A stretch of 64,000 nucleotides of DNA from Halalkalibacter oceani (GTDB lineage Bacteria; Bacillota; Bacilli; Bacillales; Bacillaceae_D). The translations under genes and the position numbers were made by a program. Below the pieces are notes generated by a model. The model was not told the DNA's origin. It was given only the letters and a program-made list of their open reading frames with translations, and searched no databases. Each line of letters opens with the position of its first letter. Positions within the stretch are counted from its first letter, which is position 1. Positions 8,537-16,659 of this stretch are shown piece by piece. The stretch lies in the NCBI RefSeq assembly GCF_040544555.1, contig NZ_JBEPKD010000010.1, positions 1-64,000 of the forward strand, written 5' to 3'.

Positions 8537-8991
8537 TTGAACAAGAAAGGGAACTCATTCGCTTTATGACAGAGGACGATATTAAGGACGTAATGGACGT
8601 GGAGCGGGACGCTTTTTCCGTTCCGTGGGATCCGGCTGTTTTTCATAATGAATTAACGTCCAATCAATTTGCTCATTATCTTGTGTATGAATATGAAGAG
8701 CGTGTCATTGGGTATTGCGGGCTTTGGGTGGTGATGGACGAAGCTCAGATTACAAACATCGCCATCCATTCGCGCTTTCGCGGGCAAAAGAGAGGTGAAA
8801 AGCTGCTCAGTTTTGCGATGGCTTTCGCGAAACAACTGGGAGCGGCGACCTTATCACTGGAGGTTAGGGTATCGAATGAAGTGGCGCAAAATCTTTATCG
8901 GAAGCTAGGGTTTGAGCCAGGCGGAATTCGAAAAAATTATTATGCGGATAACTTGGAAGACGCATTAGTCATGTGGGTGAAGCTAATATGA
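8533..8991 (+). CDS. rimI: Ribosomal protein S18 alanine N-acetyltransferase (GNAT)
   Basis: The 152-aa GNAT acetyltransferase is RimI-like. It shows the acetyl-CoA loop R-x-x-G-x-G-type block (R-F-R-G-Q-K-R-G, about 82-89), I-T-N-I-A-I-H near 72-78, L-E-V-R-V-S-N near 109-115 and the C-terminal Y-R-K-L-G-F-E-P-G-G-I-R-K-N-Y-Y signature. The start ATG 8533 overlaps the tsaB stop and gives the family's usual length; ATG 8497 is in frame but would add 12 atypical residues. In this operon it sits between tsaB and tsaD exactly as in B. subtilis. Confidence 0.92.
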   Translation: MIEQERELIRFMTEDDIKDVMDVERDAFSVPWDPAVFHNELTSNQFAHYLVYEYEERVIGYCGLWVVMDEAQITNIAIHSRFRGQKRGEKLLSFAMAFAKQLGAATLSLEVRVSNEVAQNLYRKLGFEPGGIRKNYYADNLEDALVMWVKLI

Positions 8992-9995
8992 AAACGGAAG
9001 AATTGATCCTTGCAATCGAGACGAGCTGTGATGAAACATCGGCCGCTGTGATCAAAGGAGGGACAGACATTGTTAGTAACATTGTCTCCTCGCAAATTGA
9101 GAGCCATAAACGTTTTGGCGGCGTCGTGCCGGAAGTGGCGTCACGTCATCATGTTGAACAGATTACACTGATCGTCGAGCAGGCAATGAAGGAAGCGCAG
9201 GTGAGCTTTTCCGACCTTGATGCAGTGGCGGTGACGGAGGGGCCGGGGCTTGTCGGAGCGCTGTTAATCGGTGTGAACGCGGCAAAAGCGATTGCCTTTG
9301 CTCGGGGGCTTCCTTTAATCGGCGTTCATCATATCGCCGGACATATTTACGCGAATCAGCTTGTGCGGCCGTTAACGTATCCATTGCTTGCGCTCGTTGT
9401 CTCGGGCGGCCATACCGAGCTTGTTTACATGGAAAAGGAAGGAAGCTTTACGATTATTGGCCAAACCCGGGATGACGCGGTTGGCGAAGCGTATGATAAA
9501 GTGGCAAGAACATTGGGCTTGCCTTATCCGGGCGGGCCGCATATTGATCGGCTGGCGGCTGCGGGAGAAGCGACGATTTCCTTTCCGCGTGCCTGGCTTG
9601 AGAGTGATTCCTACGATTTCAGCTTCAGCGGGCTGAAATCGGCTGTCATTAATACGCTTCACAATTACAGGCAGCGCGGTGAAGAGGTAAAAGTCGAGGA
9701 CGTCGCCGCAAGCTTCCAGCAAAGCGTGATTGATGTGCTCGTCGGCAAGACAAAGCGGGCGGTTGAGGAGCTGGAGGTTAAGCAGCTTCTGTTGGCAGGA
9801 GGGGTAGCGGCCAACAAAGGATTGCGTGCTGCATTGGAGAAAGAATTTTCCTCGTCGGTTGAGCTGATCATCCCCCCGCTCGAGCTGTGCACCGACAATG
9901 CGGCGATGATAGGCGCGGCGGCCAGTATAAGATGGAAGCAGCAGCGTTTCTCAGGCTATGAACTAAACGGAAACCCAGGTTTATCATTAATGTAG
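8988..9995 (+). CDS. tsaD: tRNA N6-adenosine threonylcarbamoyltransferase TsaD
   Basis: The 335-aa catalytic subunit transfers threonylcarbamoyl from TC-AMP to tRNA A37. It has the N-terminal I-E-T-S-C-D-E-T-S-A, the metal ligands H-H-I-A-G-H-I-Y (about 110-117), S-G-G-H-T-E (about 136-141), Y-D-K-V-A-R-T-L-G-L-P-Y-P-G-G-P near 164-180 and a C-terminal C-T-D-N-A-A-M-I. ATG 8988 overlaps the rimI stop (ATGA). A strong terminator follows, closing the thiL-tsaD operon. Confidence 0.96.
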   Translation: MKTEELILAIETSCDETSAAVIKGGTDIVSNIVSSQIESHKRFGGVVPEVASRHHVEQITLIVEQAMKEAQVSFSDLDAVAVTEGPGLVGALLIGVNAAKAIAFARGLPLIGVHHIAGHIYANQLVRPLTYPLLALVVSGGHTELVYMEKEGSFTIIGQTRDDAVGEAYDKVARTLGLPYPGGPHIDRLAAAGEATISFPRAWLESDSYDFSFSGLKSAVINTLHNYRQRGEEVKVEDVAASFQQSVIDVLVGKTKRAVEELEVKQLLLAGGVAANKGLRAALEKEFSSSVELIIPPLELCTDNAAMIGAAASIRWKQQRFSGYELNGNPGLSLM

Positions 9996-10012
9996 CGATA
10001 AATATTTGTTTA

Positions 10013-10056
10013 AAACCATTTAAGGGTGTAAAGGCTATCCTTAAATGGTTTTTTTA
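10013..10056 (+). terminator. Terminator after tsaD
   Basis: A 13-bp perfect stem (10013-10025 with 10039-10051) and a 13-nt loop are followed by a T-run. It ends the thiL-tsaEB-rimI-tsaD transcript immediately before the DnaA-box cluster. Confidence 0.9.
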
Positions 10057-10104
10057 TGCTAGTAAAGTGGGAAAAAGGGACTGCGGCCGAGTTGTGCACA
10101 GTAT

Positions 10105-10276
10105 TTATCCACATCATTGTGAGTAATGGGGATAAGCTCTGAAAAAACGATAAAATCGAAGGATGAGCTGTGGTTAATTAAAATGTGGATAAAGCTGTTC
10201 ATAATGTGGATAAATAAAAGGATAGTAGGAAATACGCTGTTTTTTATGTGAATAAGTTTGTGGGTAATGTGGATAT
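10105..10276. promoter_or_regulatory. DnaA-box cluster downstream of tsaD
   Basis: Within 172 bp there are four matches to TTATNCACA: 10105-10113 (plus), 10184-10192, 10205-10213 and 10247-10255 (all minus). Four more sites have one mismatch: 10127-10135, 10169-10177, 10268-10276 and, if two mismatches are allowed, 10092-10100. No dnaA, dnaN or replication gene is nearby, so this is not oriC. B. subtilis has a stable DnaA-bound cluster at the same place, next to gcp (ydiE/tsaD), as I recall from ChIP studies. The region also contains the promoter zone of the 714-aa membrane protein gene. Confidence 0.75.
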
Positions 10277-10308
10277 GTCAGAAAATTAGGTCGAAATGAG
10301 GAAGGACA

Positions 10309-12453
10309 ATGTCGAAAAAATCGCTTATTGGATGGCTATGCGTCATCTTCTTGATTTGCCCTGTGGATACGTGGGCGGCAGAATCAGAAGCGAAGCAGGT
10401 CGTTGTCATGATTGTACCCGGCCTTTCCTTTCATGAAGCAGGCTGGTTTCTTGAGCAGGATGACTCATCTATTTGGGACAAGGCGGCGATGGGGGCGATG
10501 AATATCCGCCCTGACGGCCCTTATTCTTATTTGAATAATATGATGACGTTAAGTTTAGGAGTGCGAACAGTCGGCGTTAAAGGATGGAACAGCTACCAGC
10601 TTGGCGAAAGCTTTCAGGAGATGGATGTTGCTCAGTGGATGTCCCAGGTCGGTTGGCGGACGGCAGGTGGAAATCTGTTTCACCCTTATTATCCACAACT
10701 TAAGAAAAAGAACACGGCTGTGACGACCGGTTTATTAGGGCAAATGCTTGAAGATGCTGGGGTTGAACGGCGGGTTTTTGGTCATAGCGATACGACTGTT
10801 GAACAGCTGCGTTACGGTTCCTTGCTCATTATGAATCAACAAGGGGAAGGTGAGGGAAGCTTACTCGAAGCTGTGCGCGCTAATCCACAGGCGCCGTCCG
10901 GTGTTGAGATGAATCCGTCTTTTCTTATGGAGCAGTTGGCGGAAGCAAAAGACCGGCGGCAATTAAGCGTAATTGAATGGGGCGACTTACACCGGCTCTA
11001 TGAGCAGAAACCTTTTATCGAGGAGCAGCTTTTTGCGGATAAACGCCAGCAGCAATTACAGCGGTTAAGCAGCTTTTTACAGGAGCTGAATGAGAGCGGC
11101 TATGCGGAGGAAATCTGGCTATTGGCACCGATGATGAATGAGGACGCTTATCGCGAGAAACAGCAGCTGGCCCCGGTGTTTTATTGGGGAGAGAAGAAGG
11201 GGGAGATGCTTACGTCGGCGACGACGAAGCAGCCGTATTTGGTTAGCAGTCTTGATGTCATCCCGACGCTGCTTGACTCTTTCGGCCTATCAAGCGGTGA
11301 AGTGCATCTTACCGGAGAGATCATCCGCCAGGAGCGAAGCGACGGCGGAAATATTTCCAAGGCTGTCGATGAAATGGTCCTTATTTATAAAAGTCGCGCC
11401 AATGTGTTATCAACCTATATTTCCTTTCTCGTTATCGCCCTGATTACAGCGGGAGGGTTCAGCTTCATCACAGAAGGATCGAAACAGATGTACCGCAAGC
11501 TAATCCGTCTCCTGCTCCTTTCGATGCTCTGGTCGCCGTTTTGGTTTTTGGCGTTGGCCCGGCTGACACCGTATACAGGGGTGTGGGGCTTTATCATCCT
11601 GTTAATTATTAGTTCGATTACATGTGGATATCTCGTGGATCAAACAAGAATTCCGATTTTCTGGACGGGTCTTGTCACCTTTTTGCTGCTGACGTGCGAT
11701 GTTGCACTCGGCTCTCCGTTTATGCAGCGCTCGTATTTAGGCTATGATCCCATCATTGGTGCGCGCTATTACGGCATGGGAAATGAGTTTGCCGGGGTTT
11801 ATCTGATCGTTGCTTTAATGGTGTTGATGCCGTTATTATCTTATCCCCGCAAATGGCTGGCGCTTACCGGGGCGGGAGTGCTGGCGATCGTGGTGATTCT
11901 CGTGCTCGGAAAAAGCACGCTGGGGACGAATGCCGGGGCGACTTTATCAGCGATGATTACATTCGCTTTCCTGCTATCTCGGCTCTGTCAATCGCGTTTG
12001 TCAGCGGGGAGGTTTGCGATAATGACGCTCGCTGTGCTGGTCGGTGGCGTCCTGCTCTTGTTTATTCTGCAGCTAACGGGTGAACGGACTCATATTGGCT
12101 CGGCCTTTGAGAGGCTTTTACAGGGGGATGTAAGGTTCATTATCGACTTGATCCAGAGGAAGCTGGCAATGAACTTCAAGCTGTTTAAGCATTCCAATTG
12201 GACACAGCTGTTAGTAACAAGCTATTTGCTCGGGGCGATTGTGCTGTGGAGAAAGCGGCGTCAGTTAAAAAGAGCTGATATGCAGCTTTTTATGCAGGCC
12301 GGAGTCGTCGCTTCGTTCTCTTTGCTGCTTTTTAATGATTCCGGCGTCGTGGCGGCGGCTACTTCGATGTTCTGTGTTGTATCGAGCTATTACTTCTGGC
12401 TGGTTAAATCTGCAAAAGAGCCGGAAGCTGGAAAGGATAACAGCTTTTTATAA
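10309..12453 (+). CDS. Large membrane protein with N-terminal extracytoplasmic phosphatase-like domain, function unknown
   Basis: The protein is 714 aa. A signal peptide (residues 1-24, ending W-A-A-E) precedes an extracytoplasmic domain of about 330 residues. That domain starts V-V-V-M-I-V-P-G-L-S-F and contains L-D-V-I-P-T-L-L-D-S-F-G near 310-320, resembling the alkaline-phosphatase/sulfatase-like superfamily, but the metal ligands are not clearly present. About ten membrane helices follow from residue 355, with G-A-R-Y-Y-G-M-G-N-E-F-A-G and G-K-S-T-L-G-T-N-A-G-A-T-L in loops. Its ATG has a GGAAGG site. It is inserted between tsaD and ydiF relative to B. subtilis. A role in envelope polymer or lipid modification is possible but unproven. 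Confidence 0.75.
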   Translation: MSKKSLIGWLCVIFLICPVDTWAAESEAKQVVVMIVPGLSFHEAGWFLEQDDSSIWDKAAMGAMNIRPDGPYSYLNNMMTLSLGVRTVGVKGWNSYQLGESFQEMDVAQWMSQVGWRTAGGNLFHPYYPQLKKKNTAVTTGLLGQMLEDAGVERRVFGHSDTTVEQLRYGSLLIMNQQGEGEGSLLEAVRANPQAPSGVEMNPSFLMEQLAEAKDRRQLSVIEWGDLHRLYEQKPFIEEQLFADKRQQQLQRLSSFLQELNESGYAEEIWLLAPMMNEDAYREKQQLAPVFYWGEKKGEMLTSATTKQPYLVSSLDVIPTLLDSFGLSSGEVHLTGEIIRQERSDGGNISKAVDEMVLIYKSRANVLSTYISFLVIALITAGGFSFITEGSKQMYRKLIRLLLLSMLWSPFWFLALARLTPYTGVWGFIILLIISSITCGYLVDQTRIPIFWTGLVTFLLLTCDVALGSPFMQRSYLGYDPIIGARYYGMGNEFAGVYLIVALMVLMPLLSYPRKWLALTGAGVLAIVVILVLGKSTLGTNAGATLSAMITFAFLLSRLCQSRLSAGRFAIMTLAVLVGGVLLLFILQLTGERTHIGSAFERLLQGDVRFIIDLIQRKLAMNFKLFKHSNWTQLLVTSYLLGAIVLWRKRRQLKRADMQLFMQAGVVASFSLLLFNDSGVVAAATSMFCVVSSYYFWLVKSAKEPEAGKDNSFL

Positions 12454-12459
12454 GGAAAC

Positions 12460-12502
12460 TAAACATTCCCTTAATAATCACTTAACAATGTAACCGTATA
12501 GT
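12460..12502 (+). promoter_or_regulatory. PhoP-box-like promoter of the glycerol-phosphate locus
   Basis: Three direct repeats spaced exactly 11 bp apart start at 12460 (TAAACA), 12471 (TTAATA) and 12482 (TTAACA), resembling the PhoP consensus TT(A/C/T)ACA. A -10 element TATAGT (12497-12502) begins 15 bp after the start of the last repeat and there is no good -35. That is the layout of B. subtilis PhoP-activated promoters. The sister promoter at 14195-14237 has the same geometry. Confidence 0.65.
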
Positions 12503-12548
12503 GAACGTAAGAAGTAAATAAACAAAGACCATTAAGGTAGAGAATAGG

Positions 12549-12596
12549 AGAAACCTTGCTTACTGTCTGCGAAGGACAGTAGGAGAGGTTTTTTCA
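12549..12596 (+). terminator. Leader terminator, likely target of the GlpP-type antiterminator
   Basis: In the untranslated leader, AAACCT (12551-12556) pairs with AGGTTT (12586-12591) and TACTGTC (12561-12567) with GACAGTA (12575-12581), followed by T. It lies about 110 bp before the first gene, so it must be read through for expression. It shares ACCTTGC on the 5' arm and GGAG...AGGT on the 3' arm with the leader terminator at 14276-14343. Confidence 0.7.
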
Positions 12597-12705
12597 TTTT
12601 TTTGAAAGAGAAGCCGTTCAAAAAACGAAAAAACCACCGACAGATTTTGGATTGTTGGACAAGCCGATGTTCCATGATGATTGAAACGAAGAGAGGAGAA
12701 TGAAA

Positions 12706-13548
12706 GTGAAACTGGCACTTATCGGGGATTTGCACTATCCGGACATTGATGCAGCTATTGACGGGTTGGCTGAAGCACGGGAAGTCTTTTACAAAAGGTT
12801 TATCGATCACTTTCTTCAAGTTGAGGCGGATTTGTATCTTTCACTTGGTGATTTGACCAATTACGGCCACTCAAGTGAATTGGAGGATATTTATCGTCTG
12901 ATTAACCATCATCAAAAAAACTTCATTCACGTTCTAGGAAATCATGATCTATATGCGCAAACGCGGGAAGCGGTGCTGACGATTTCGGGTCAAAAGCGCT
13001 ATCACACGATTGAGACCGATGAAGCTGTCCTCGCTTTTCTTGATACGGCGAAAGAAATGGATTATGAAGATTGGGGCGGCTGGCTGGACGAAGAGCAGCT
13101 TGATTGGTTAGAAGAGGTTGTCGCTGAATCGGGGACGAAGCCGCTACTTGTCTTTGCCCATCATCCGGTTTATCAAACGACGAAGCGCTCTGATCATGAA
13201 AAAGGGTCGATTCATCCGGAGATCGATGTCTGGTCGATTTTGGAGAAAAAGCGCGGAATCGGAATGTATTTCAATGGTCACACCCATATTGATTCGATTG
13301 TGAAAAAGGAAAATTGGACCTTTGTCCAAGTGTCGGCTTGTCTTGATCAGCATGCGCTGCGTCTGATTGAGCTTACGCCGGAAGAAATCATTGTCTCGGC
13401 GGTGGATGTAGAGGATCTTGTCATGGCGGAAGCCGCTCCTGTTGTCTACAAGCATATGAATCACTTCACCCATCAAACCGATGTACGGGGAGAAGCGATT
13501 GATCGTGAATGCCGGGTGTCGCTCTTGCCGGTTGTTGATGTAAGCTAA
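12706..13548 (+). CDS. Metallophosphoesterase (calcineurin-like)
   Basis: The 280-aa protein has all five metallophosphoesterase motifs: G-D-L-H (6-9), G-D-L-T-N (about 46-50), G-N-H-D (about 78-81), A-H-H-P-V (about 146-150) and G-H-T-H (about 186-189). These bind the two-metal centre. I prefer GTG 12706, which has GGAG 7 nt upstream; ATG 12700 leaves only 1 nt. As first gene of the glycerol-phosphate locus it may hydrolyse phosphodiesters or glycerophosphodiesters in the cytoplasm (no signal peptide). The substrate is inferred from context. Confidence 0.85.
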   Translation: MKLALIGDLHYPDIDAAIDGLAEAREVFYKRFIDHFLQVEADLYLSLGDLTNYGHSSELEDIYRLINHHQKNFIHVLGNHDLYAQTREAVLTISGQKRYHTIETDEAVLAFLDTAKEMDYEDWGGWLDEEQLDWLEEVVAESGTKPLLVFAHHPVYQTTKRSDHEKGSIHPEIDVWSILEKKRGIGMYFNGHTHIDSIVKKENWTFVQVSACLDQHALRLIELTPEEIIVSAVDVEDLVMAEAAPVVYKHMNHFTHQTDVRGEAIDRECRVSLLPVVDVS

Positions 13549-13581
13549 ACCTTTTTAAAGCTTCAAGAAAGGGGAAAAGGA

Positions 13582-14190
13582 ATGAACGGGACAAAGGATA
13601 TCTTTACGCGCATAGCAGAGACGAAGAAAATCGCCGCGGTGAAAACGCCGAAGCATATTGATCTTGTATTGAAGCTGCGTGAGCAAATCGGCAGCGTCTT
13701 TCTCTTAACAGGCAACATAAATGTGATTAAGCATTATGTCGAGGTGCTAATTGAAGCCGGCCTGCCGACATTCGTCCATATCGAGAAGATCAAAGGATTA
13801 AGCAATGATAGCGACGGGCTTGATTTTATCGCCAACTATGTCAGACCAACAGGCATCGTCACAACAAAGCCGAGTTTGATCGCTTCTGCTAAGAAGCGTC
13901 AGCTTTTGACGGTGCAACGAATCTTTATGATTGACTCCGAGATTCTCGTCAACCTTCCCGTGCAGCTTGAGAGAAACAAGCCTGACATTATTGAAATTAT
14001 GCCGGCCCGGATTCCTGAAATCCTCGCGGAGATTAAAACCTTTACAAAGGATGTCCCGATTATTACCGGCGGGCTGCTGACGGAAAAGGAGCATGCCGAG
14101 GCGGCTCTCGCCCATGGGGCGTTGGCTGTTTCGACCTCTAATCGGGATGTGTGGAAAGCGGACCTGGCCGGGGCGGTCGCTTATTCATAA
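13582..14190 (+). CDS. glpP: GlpP-family glycerol-3-phosphate-responsive antiterminator
   Basis: The 202-aa TIM-barrel-like protein matches the GlpP family, which binds leader mRNA with glycerol-3-phosphate and prevents termination. Similar blocks are H-I-E-K-I-K-G-L near 66-73, R-P-T-G-I-V-T-T-K near 88-96, Q-R-I-F-M-I-D near 112-118, P-D-I-I-E-I-M-P near 133-140 and G-A-L-A-V-S-T-S-N near 179-187. ATG 13582 follows a GAAAGGGG site. Its gene lies between two leader terminators that share sequence, so it probably controls both its own unit and ugpB onward. Confidence 0.88.
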   Translation: MNGTKDIFTRIAETKKIAAVKTPKHIDLVLKLREQIGSVFLLTGNINVIKHYVEVLIEAGLPTFVHIEKIKGLSNDSDGLDFIANYVRPTGIVTTKPSLIASAKKRQLLTVQRIFMIDSEILVNLPVQLERNKPDIIEIMPARIPEILAEIKTFTKDVPIITGGLLTEKEHAEAALAHGALAVSTSNRDVWKADLAGAVAYS

Positions 14191-14194
14191 AAGC

Positions 14195-14237
14195 TTTATC
14201 TTTCTTTCATGTTCTCTTAATATTTGAAAGCTATGAT
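14195..14237 (+). promoter_or_regulatory. Second PhoP-box-like promoter, before ugpB
   Basis: Repeats TTTATC (14195), TTCATG (14206) and TTAATA (14217) are spaced 11 bp apart and are more degenerate than those at 12460. The -10 TATGAT (14232-14237) starts 15 bp after the last repeat, the same spacing as the first promoter. The shared architecture is the main support. Confidence 0.5.
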
Positions 14238-14275
14238 GACCCTAACAAGTAAATAGAATAGTTGGTGCGATGAGC

Positions 14276-14343
14276 AGAGAGACCTTGCCGAATAGAGATG
14301 AATGATTCTTTCATTCTGTCTATTGGAGCGAGGTCTCTTTTTT
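14276..14343 (+). terminator. Leader terminator before ugpB
   Basis: AGAGACCT (14278-14285) pairs with AGGTCTCT (14331-14338), with inner helices AATAGA/TCTATT (14291-14296 with 14319-14324) and GAATGA/TCATTC (14300-14305 with 14311-14316), then a run of seven T. It ends about 55 bp before ugpB. The arms resemble those of the terminator at 12549-12596, indicating a common antitermination control. Confidence 0.75.
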
Positions 14344-14398
14344 TAGAGTCTAAGGCAAGGAAGAGGAAAATAAAAGCAAATAAAAGGAGATGGATCAA

Positions 14399-15712
14399 AT
14401 GAAAACCAGATTGTCGATGTTGCTCGTTTCAGTAATGGTGATGCTTGTGTTAGCTGCTTGTCAATCGGCCGATGATACGGCCTCCGATGCTTCGGCTAGT
14501 GGAGATGAGGGGGCTCAGGGCGGAGAGGGAGACAAAATTGAAATCACATACTGGTACGCCTGGGGAGATAAAATCGGTGAAAATAACGAGAATCTAGTTA
14601 AGATGTTTAACGAGTCGCAGGATCGCATCCACGTCACAGCTGAATATCAAGGCTCCTATGATGATTTGCACGCGAAAACACAAGCGGCGTTTGCTGCCGG
14701 GAATGCGCCGGAAGTGACGCAAAATGAAATTGCCTCCGTGGCGATTTTTGCCAACTCAGGAATGACGGAAGACTTAACGCCATTTATCGAGCGCGATGAT
14801 ATTGATATGGATGACTTTATCCCAGGTCTAATGGGGAATTCCTACGTTAATGAACGCTTATATGCACTGCCGTACTTACGCAGTACGCCAATTCTTTATT
14901 TGAATGCGACCCTGCTTGAAGAAGCCGGGCTTGATCCATCTGGTCCAAAAACATGGGAAGAATTTGAAGAGTATGCGAGAGCTTTGACAGTTGAAGGCGA
15001 GCGGGTTGGGATGACGTTGCCTGTAAACATTTGGTTCTATGAGGCCTATGTCGCGCAAAGCGGAGGCCAAATGATTGCCGACGATGAGCAGTCTGTCGCC
15101 TTTAACAGTGAAGCAGGAGTCGCGCCGGTTGAATTTTGGAAAAGGATGAACGATGAAGGGATTATTAAAATTCCGACAGGGGATGAAGCCGGGGACACGG
15201 CAAAGCAGGATTTTGCGAATGGGCGTGCGGCCATGACCTTCAGTTCGACGGCCGACCTTTCCTACTGGCTGACGATGGCCGATGAGCAGGGCTTTGAGTT
15301 GAATACAACCTTCATGCCGGCCAATGAGACGTACGGAGTGCCGACAGGTGGTTGTAACTTAGTCATGACTGCCGGGCTGGATGAGGAAAAGCAGGAAGCA
15401 GCGTGGGAATTTATTAAATGGATGACCGCGACGGAACAGACGGTTTATGCAAGTGAGTATACTGGGTATCTGCCTAGCCGTTTATCCGCCGTTGAAAGCG
15501 ATGTGATGCAAAGCCTGTATCAGGAGTTTCCACAATATGAGGTCGCTGTCGAGCAGCTTGAGTATGCGAGACCGCGTCCAATGCTCGATCAATACCCGGA
15601 AATCTCAAAGATTCTGCAAGATGAAATTACACGCTCGCTCATTAATGAGGATAGTAGTCCCGAAGACGCGTTGAATACCGCGGCGGAAAAGGCTAATCAG
15701 TTATTGCAGTAA
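14399..15712 (+). CDS. ugpB: Glycerol-3-phosphate/glycerophosphodiester ABC transporter, substrate-binding lipoprotein
   Basis: The 437-aa extracellular binding protein has a lipoprotein signal peptide with lipobox L-A-A-C, so the mature protein is lipid-anchored at Cys19. Residues about 45-437 form a type-1 (MalE/UgpB-like) solute-binding fold: I-T-Y-W-Y-A-W-G-D near 47-55 and L-P-Y-L-R-S-T-P-I-L-Y near 157-167. AAAAGGAG lies 9 nt before ATG 14399, ruling against ATG 14390, which abuts it. The neighbours UgpC, UgpA, UgpE and UgpQ, and the phosphate-type promoter, support glycerol-3-phosphate or glycerophosphodiester as ligand. Confidence 0.88.
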   Translation: MKTRLSMLLVSVMVMLVLAACQSADDTASDASASGDEGAQGGEGDKIEITYWYAWGDKIGENNENLVKMFNESQDRIHVTAEYQGSYDDLHAKTQAAFAAGNAPEVTQNEIASVAIFANSGMTEDLTPFIERDDIDMDDFIPGLMGNSYVNERLYALPYLRSTPILYLNATLLEEAGLDPSGPKTWEEFEEYARALTVEGERVGMTLPVNIWFYEAYVAQSGGQMIADDEQSVAFNSEAGVAPVEFWKRMNDEGIIKIPTGDEAGDTAKQDFANGRAAMTFSSTADLSYWLTMADEQGFELNTTFMPANETYGVPTGGCNLVMTAGLDEEKQEAAWEFIKWMTATEQTVYASEYTGYLPSRLSAVESDVMQSLYQEFPQYEVAVEQLEYARPRPMLDQYPEISKILQDEITRSLINEDSSPEDALNTAAEKANQLLQ

Positions 15713-15736
15713 TGCCCTGAACATGAAGGTCAAAGC

Positions 15737-15765
15737 GGGGTTGCGAAGTGTTGCAGCCCCTTTTT
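15737..15765 (+). terminator. Attenuating hairpin after ugpB
   Basis: GGGGTTGC (15737-15744) pairs with GCAGCCCC (15753-15760), with one G-T pair, followed by five T. A partial terminator behind a binding-protein gene commonly keeps its mRNA in excess over the membrane components; that function is inferred here. Confidence 0.7.
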
Positions 15766-15790
15766 CAGCATAAGAATGGAGGTCGGATGA

Positions 15791-16627
15791 ATGCACCCGT
15801 TTCAAACGAGTAAAGTGGCGATTTTTGATTTAGATGGAACCCTTTATCAGGAATATTCCTTCTTGGAGCGTTATATCACCTATTTATTAAAAGACAAACT
15901 GTCCGAGAGAGAGGTTCACCAGACGGTCAACGAGGCGTATCAGATTTTAGCAGGCGAGCACCCGATTCAATTAGGACATTTCCTCGATCGGGAGAAGAAA
16001 ATTGTTTTTCTCTATAAGGAAGAGAGGATCGCAAAAGCTTTTTCCTGGGAGGGAGAGGAGCAAACGGTTACGCCCGACCTTGTTAATTTGGAAAGCGAGC
16101 AGCTTGCCTATCTCGGTGATCCGTGGTGTGTGGCGAATTTCTATATTGAAAAGCATCAAATTGCTCAAGAGAAGTGCGTGGCGGCTTTTAATCAAGTAAG
16201 GAAGGAAATGCTGCAATCGCCGTTTTCGATTGAACGCTGCGAGCCGTTATTTGCCGCGATTGAAAAGCTGGAGGTGGAAAGAAAAGTGTTTATGACGAAT
16301 ACACCGTCCCCTTCCGGCGAAGAGTTTGTCAACTATTTGAACATCGGCGGGTTGTTTGATGAATACATGTATGACGCGAAAAAACCGCTTGGAATGAGCG
16401 CCTATGTGAAACATTTACTGGAAGAGGGCTACAAGCCTGAACATATTCTCTCAATTGGCGACAATCCGTGGAATGACCTGTACCCTGTTAAAGCGGTCGG
16501 AGGAAAGACGTGCCTGATTACGCGCTATACGCATCATGGGTTATGGATGGAACCGGATGTTACTGTAAAAACGGTTGACCAGTTAGCCGAAGTACTTACT
16601 GCGAGAACGATTCAGATCACAGGGTAA
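15791..16627 (+). CDS. HAD-superfamily hydrolase (putative phosphatase)
   Basis: The 278-aa HAD enzyme has motif I F-D-L-D-G-T-L (12-18, nucleophile Asp13), motif II M-T-N-T (about 171-174), the motif III lysine in D-A-K-K-P (about 196-200) and motif IV G-D-N-P-W-N-D (about 225-231). The cap region between motif I and II is all-helical. GGAGG lies upstream of ATG 15791. In the ugp unit it may dephosphorylate imported glycerol phosphate or a related sugar phosphate (inference). Confidence 0.85.
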   Translation: MHPFQTSKVAIFDLDGTLYQEYSFLERYITYLLKDKLSEREVHQTVNEAYQILAGEHPIQLGHFLDREKKIVFLYKEERIAKAFSWEGEEQTVTPDLVNLESEQLAYLGDPWCVANFYIEKHQIAQEKCVAAFNQVRKEMLQSPFSIERCEPLFAAIEKLEVERKVFMTNTPSPSGEEFVNYLNIGGLFDEYMYDAKKPLGMSAYVKHLLEEGYKPEHILSIGDNPWNDLYPVKAVGGKTCLITRYTHHGLWMEPDVTVKTVDQLAEVLTARTIQITG

Positions 16628-16659
16628 CAACGAATTGAACGAGAAAGGGGACCTACAAA

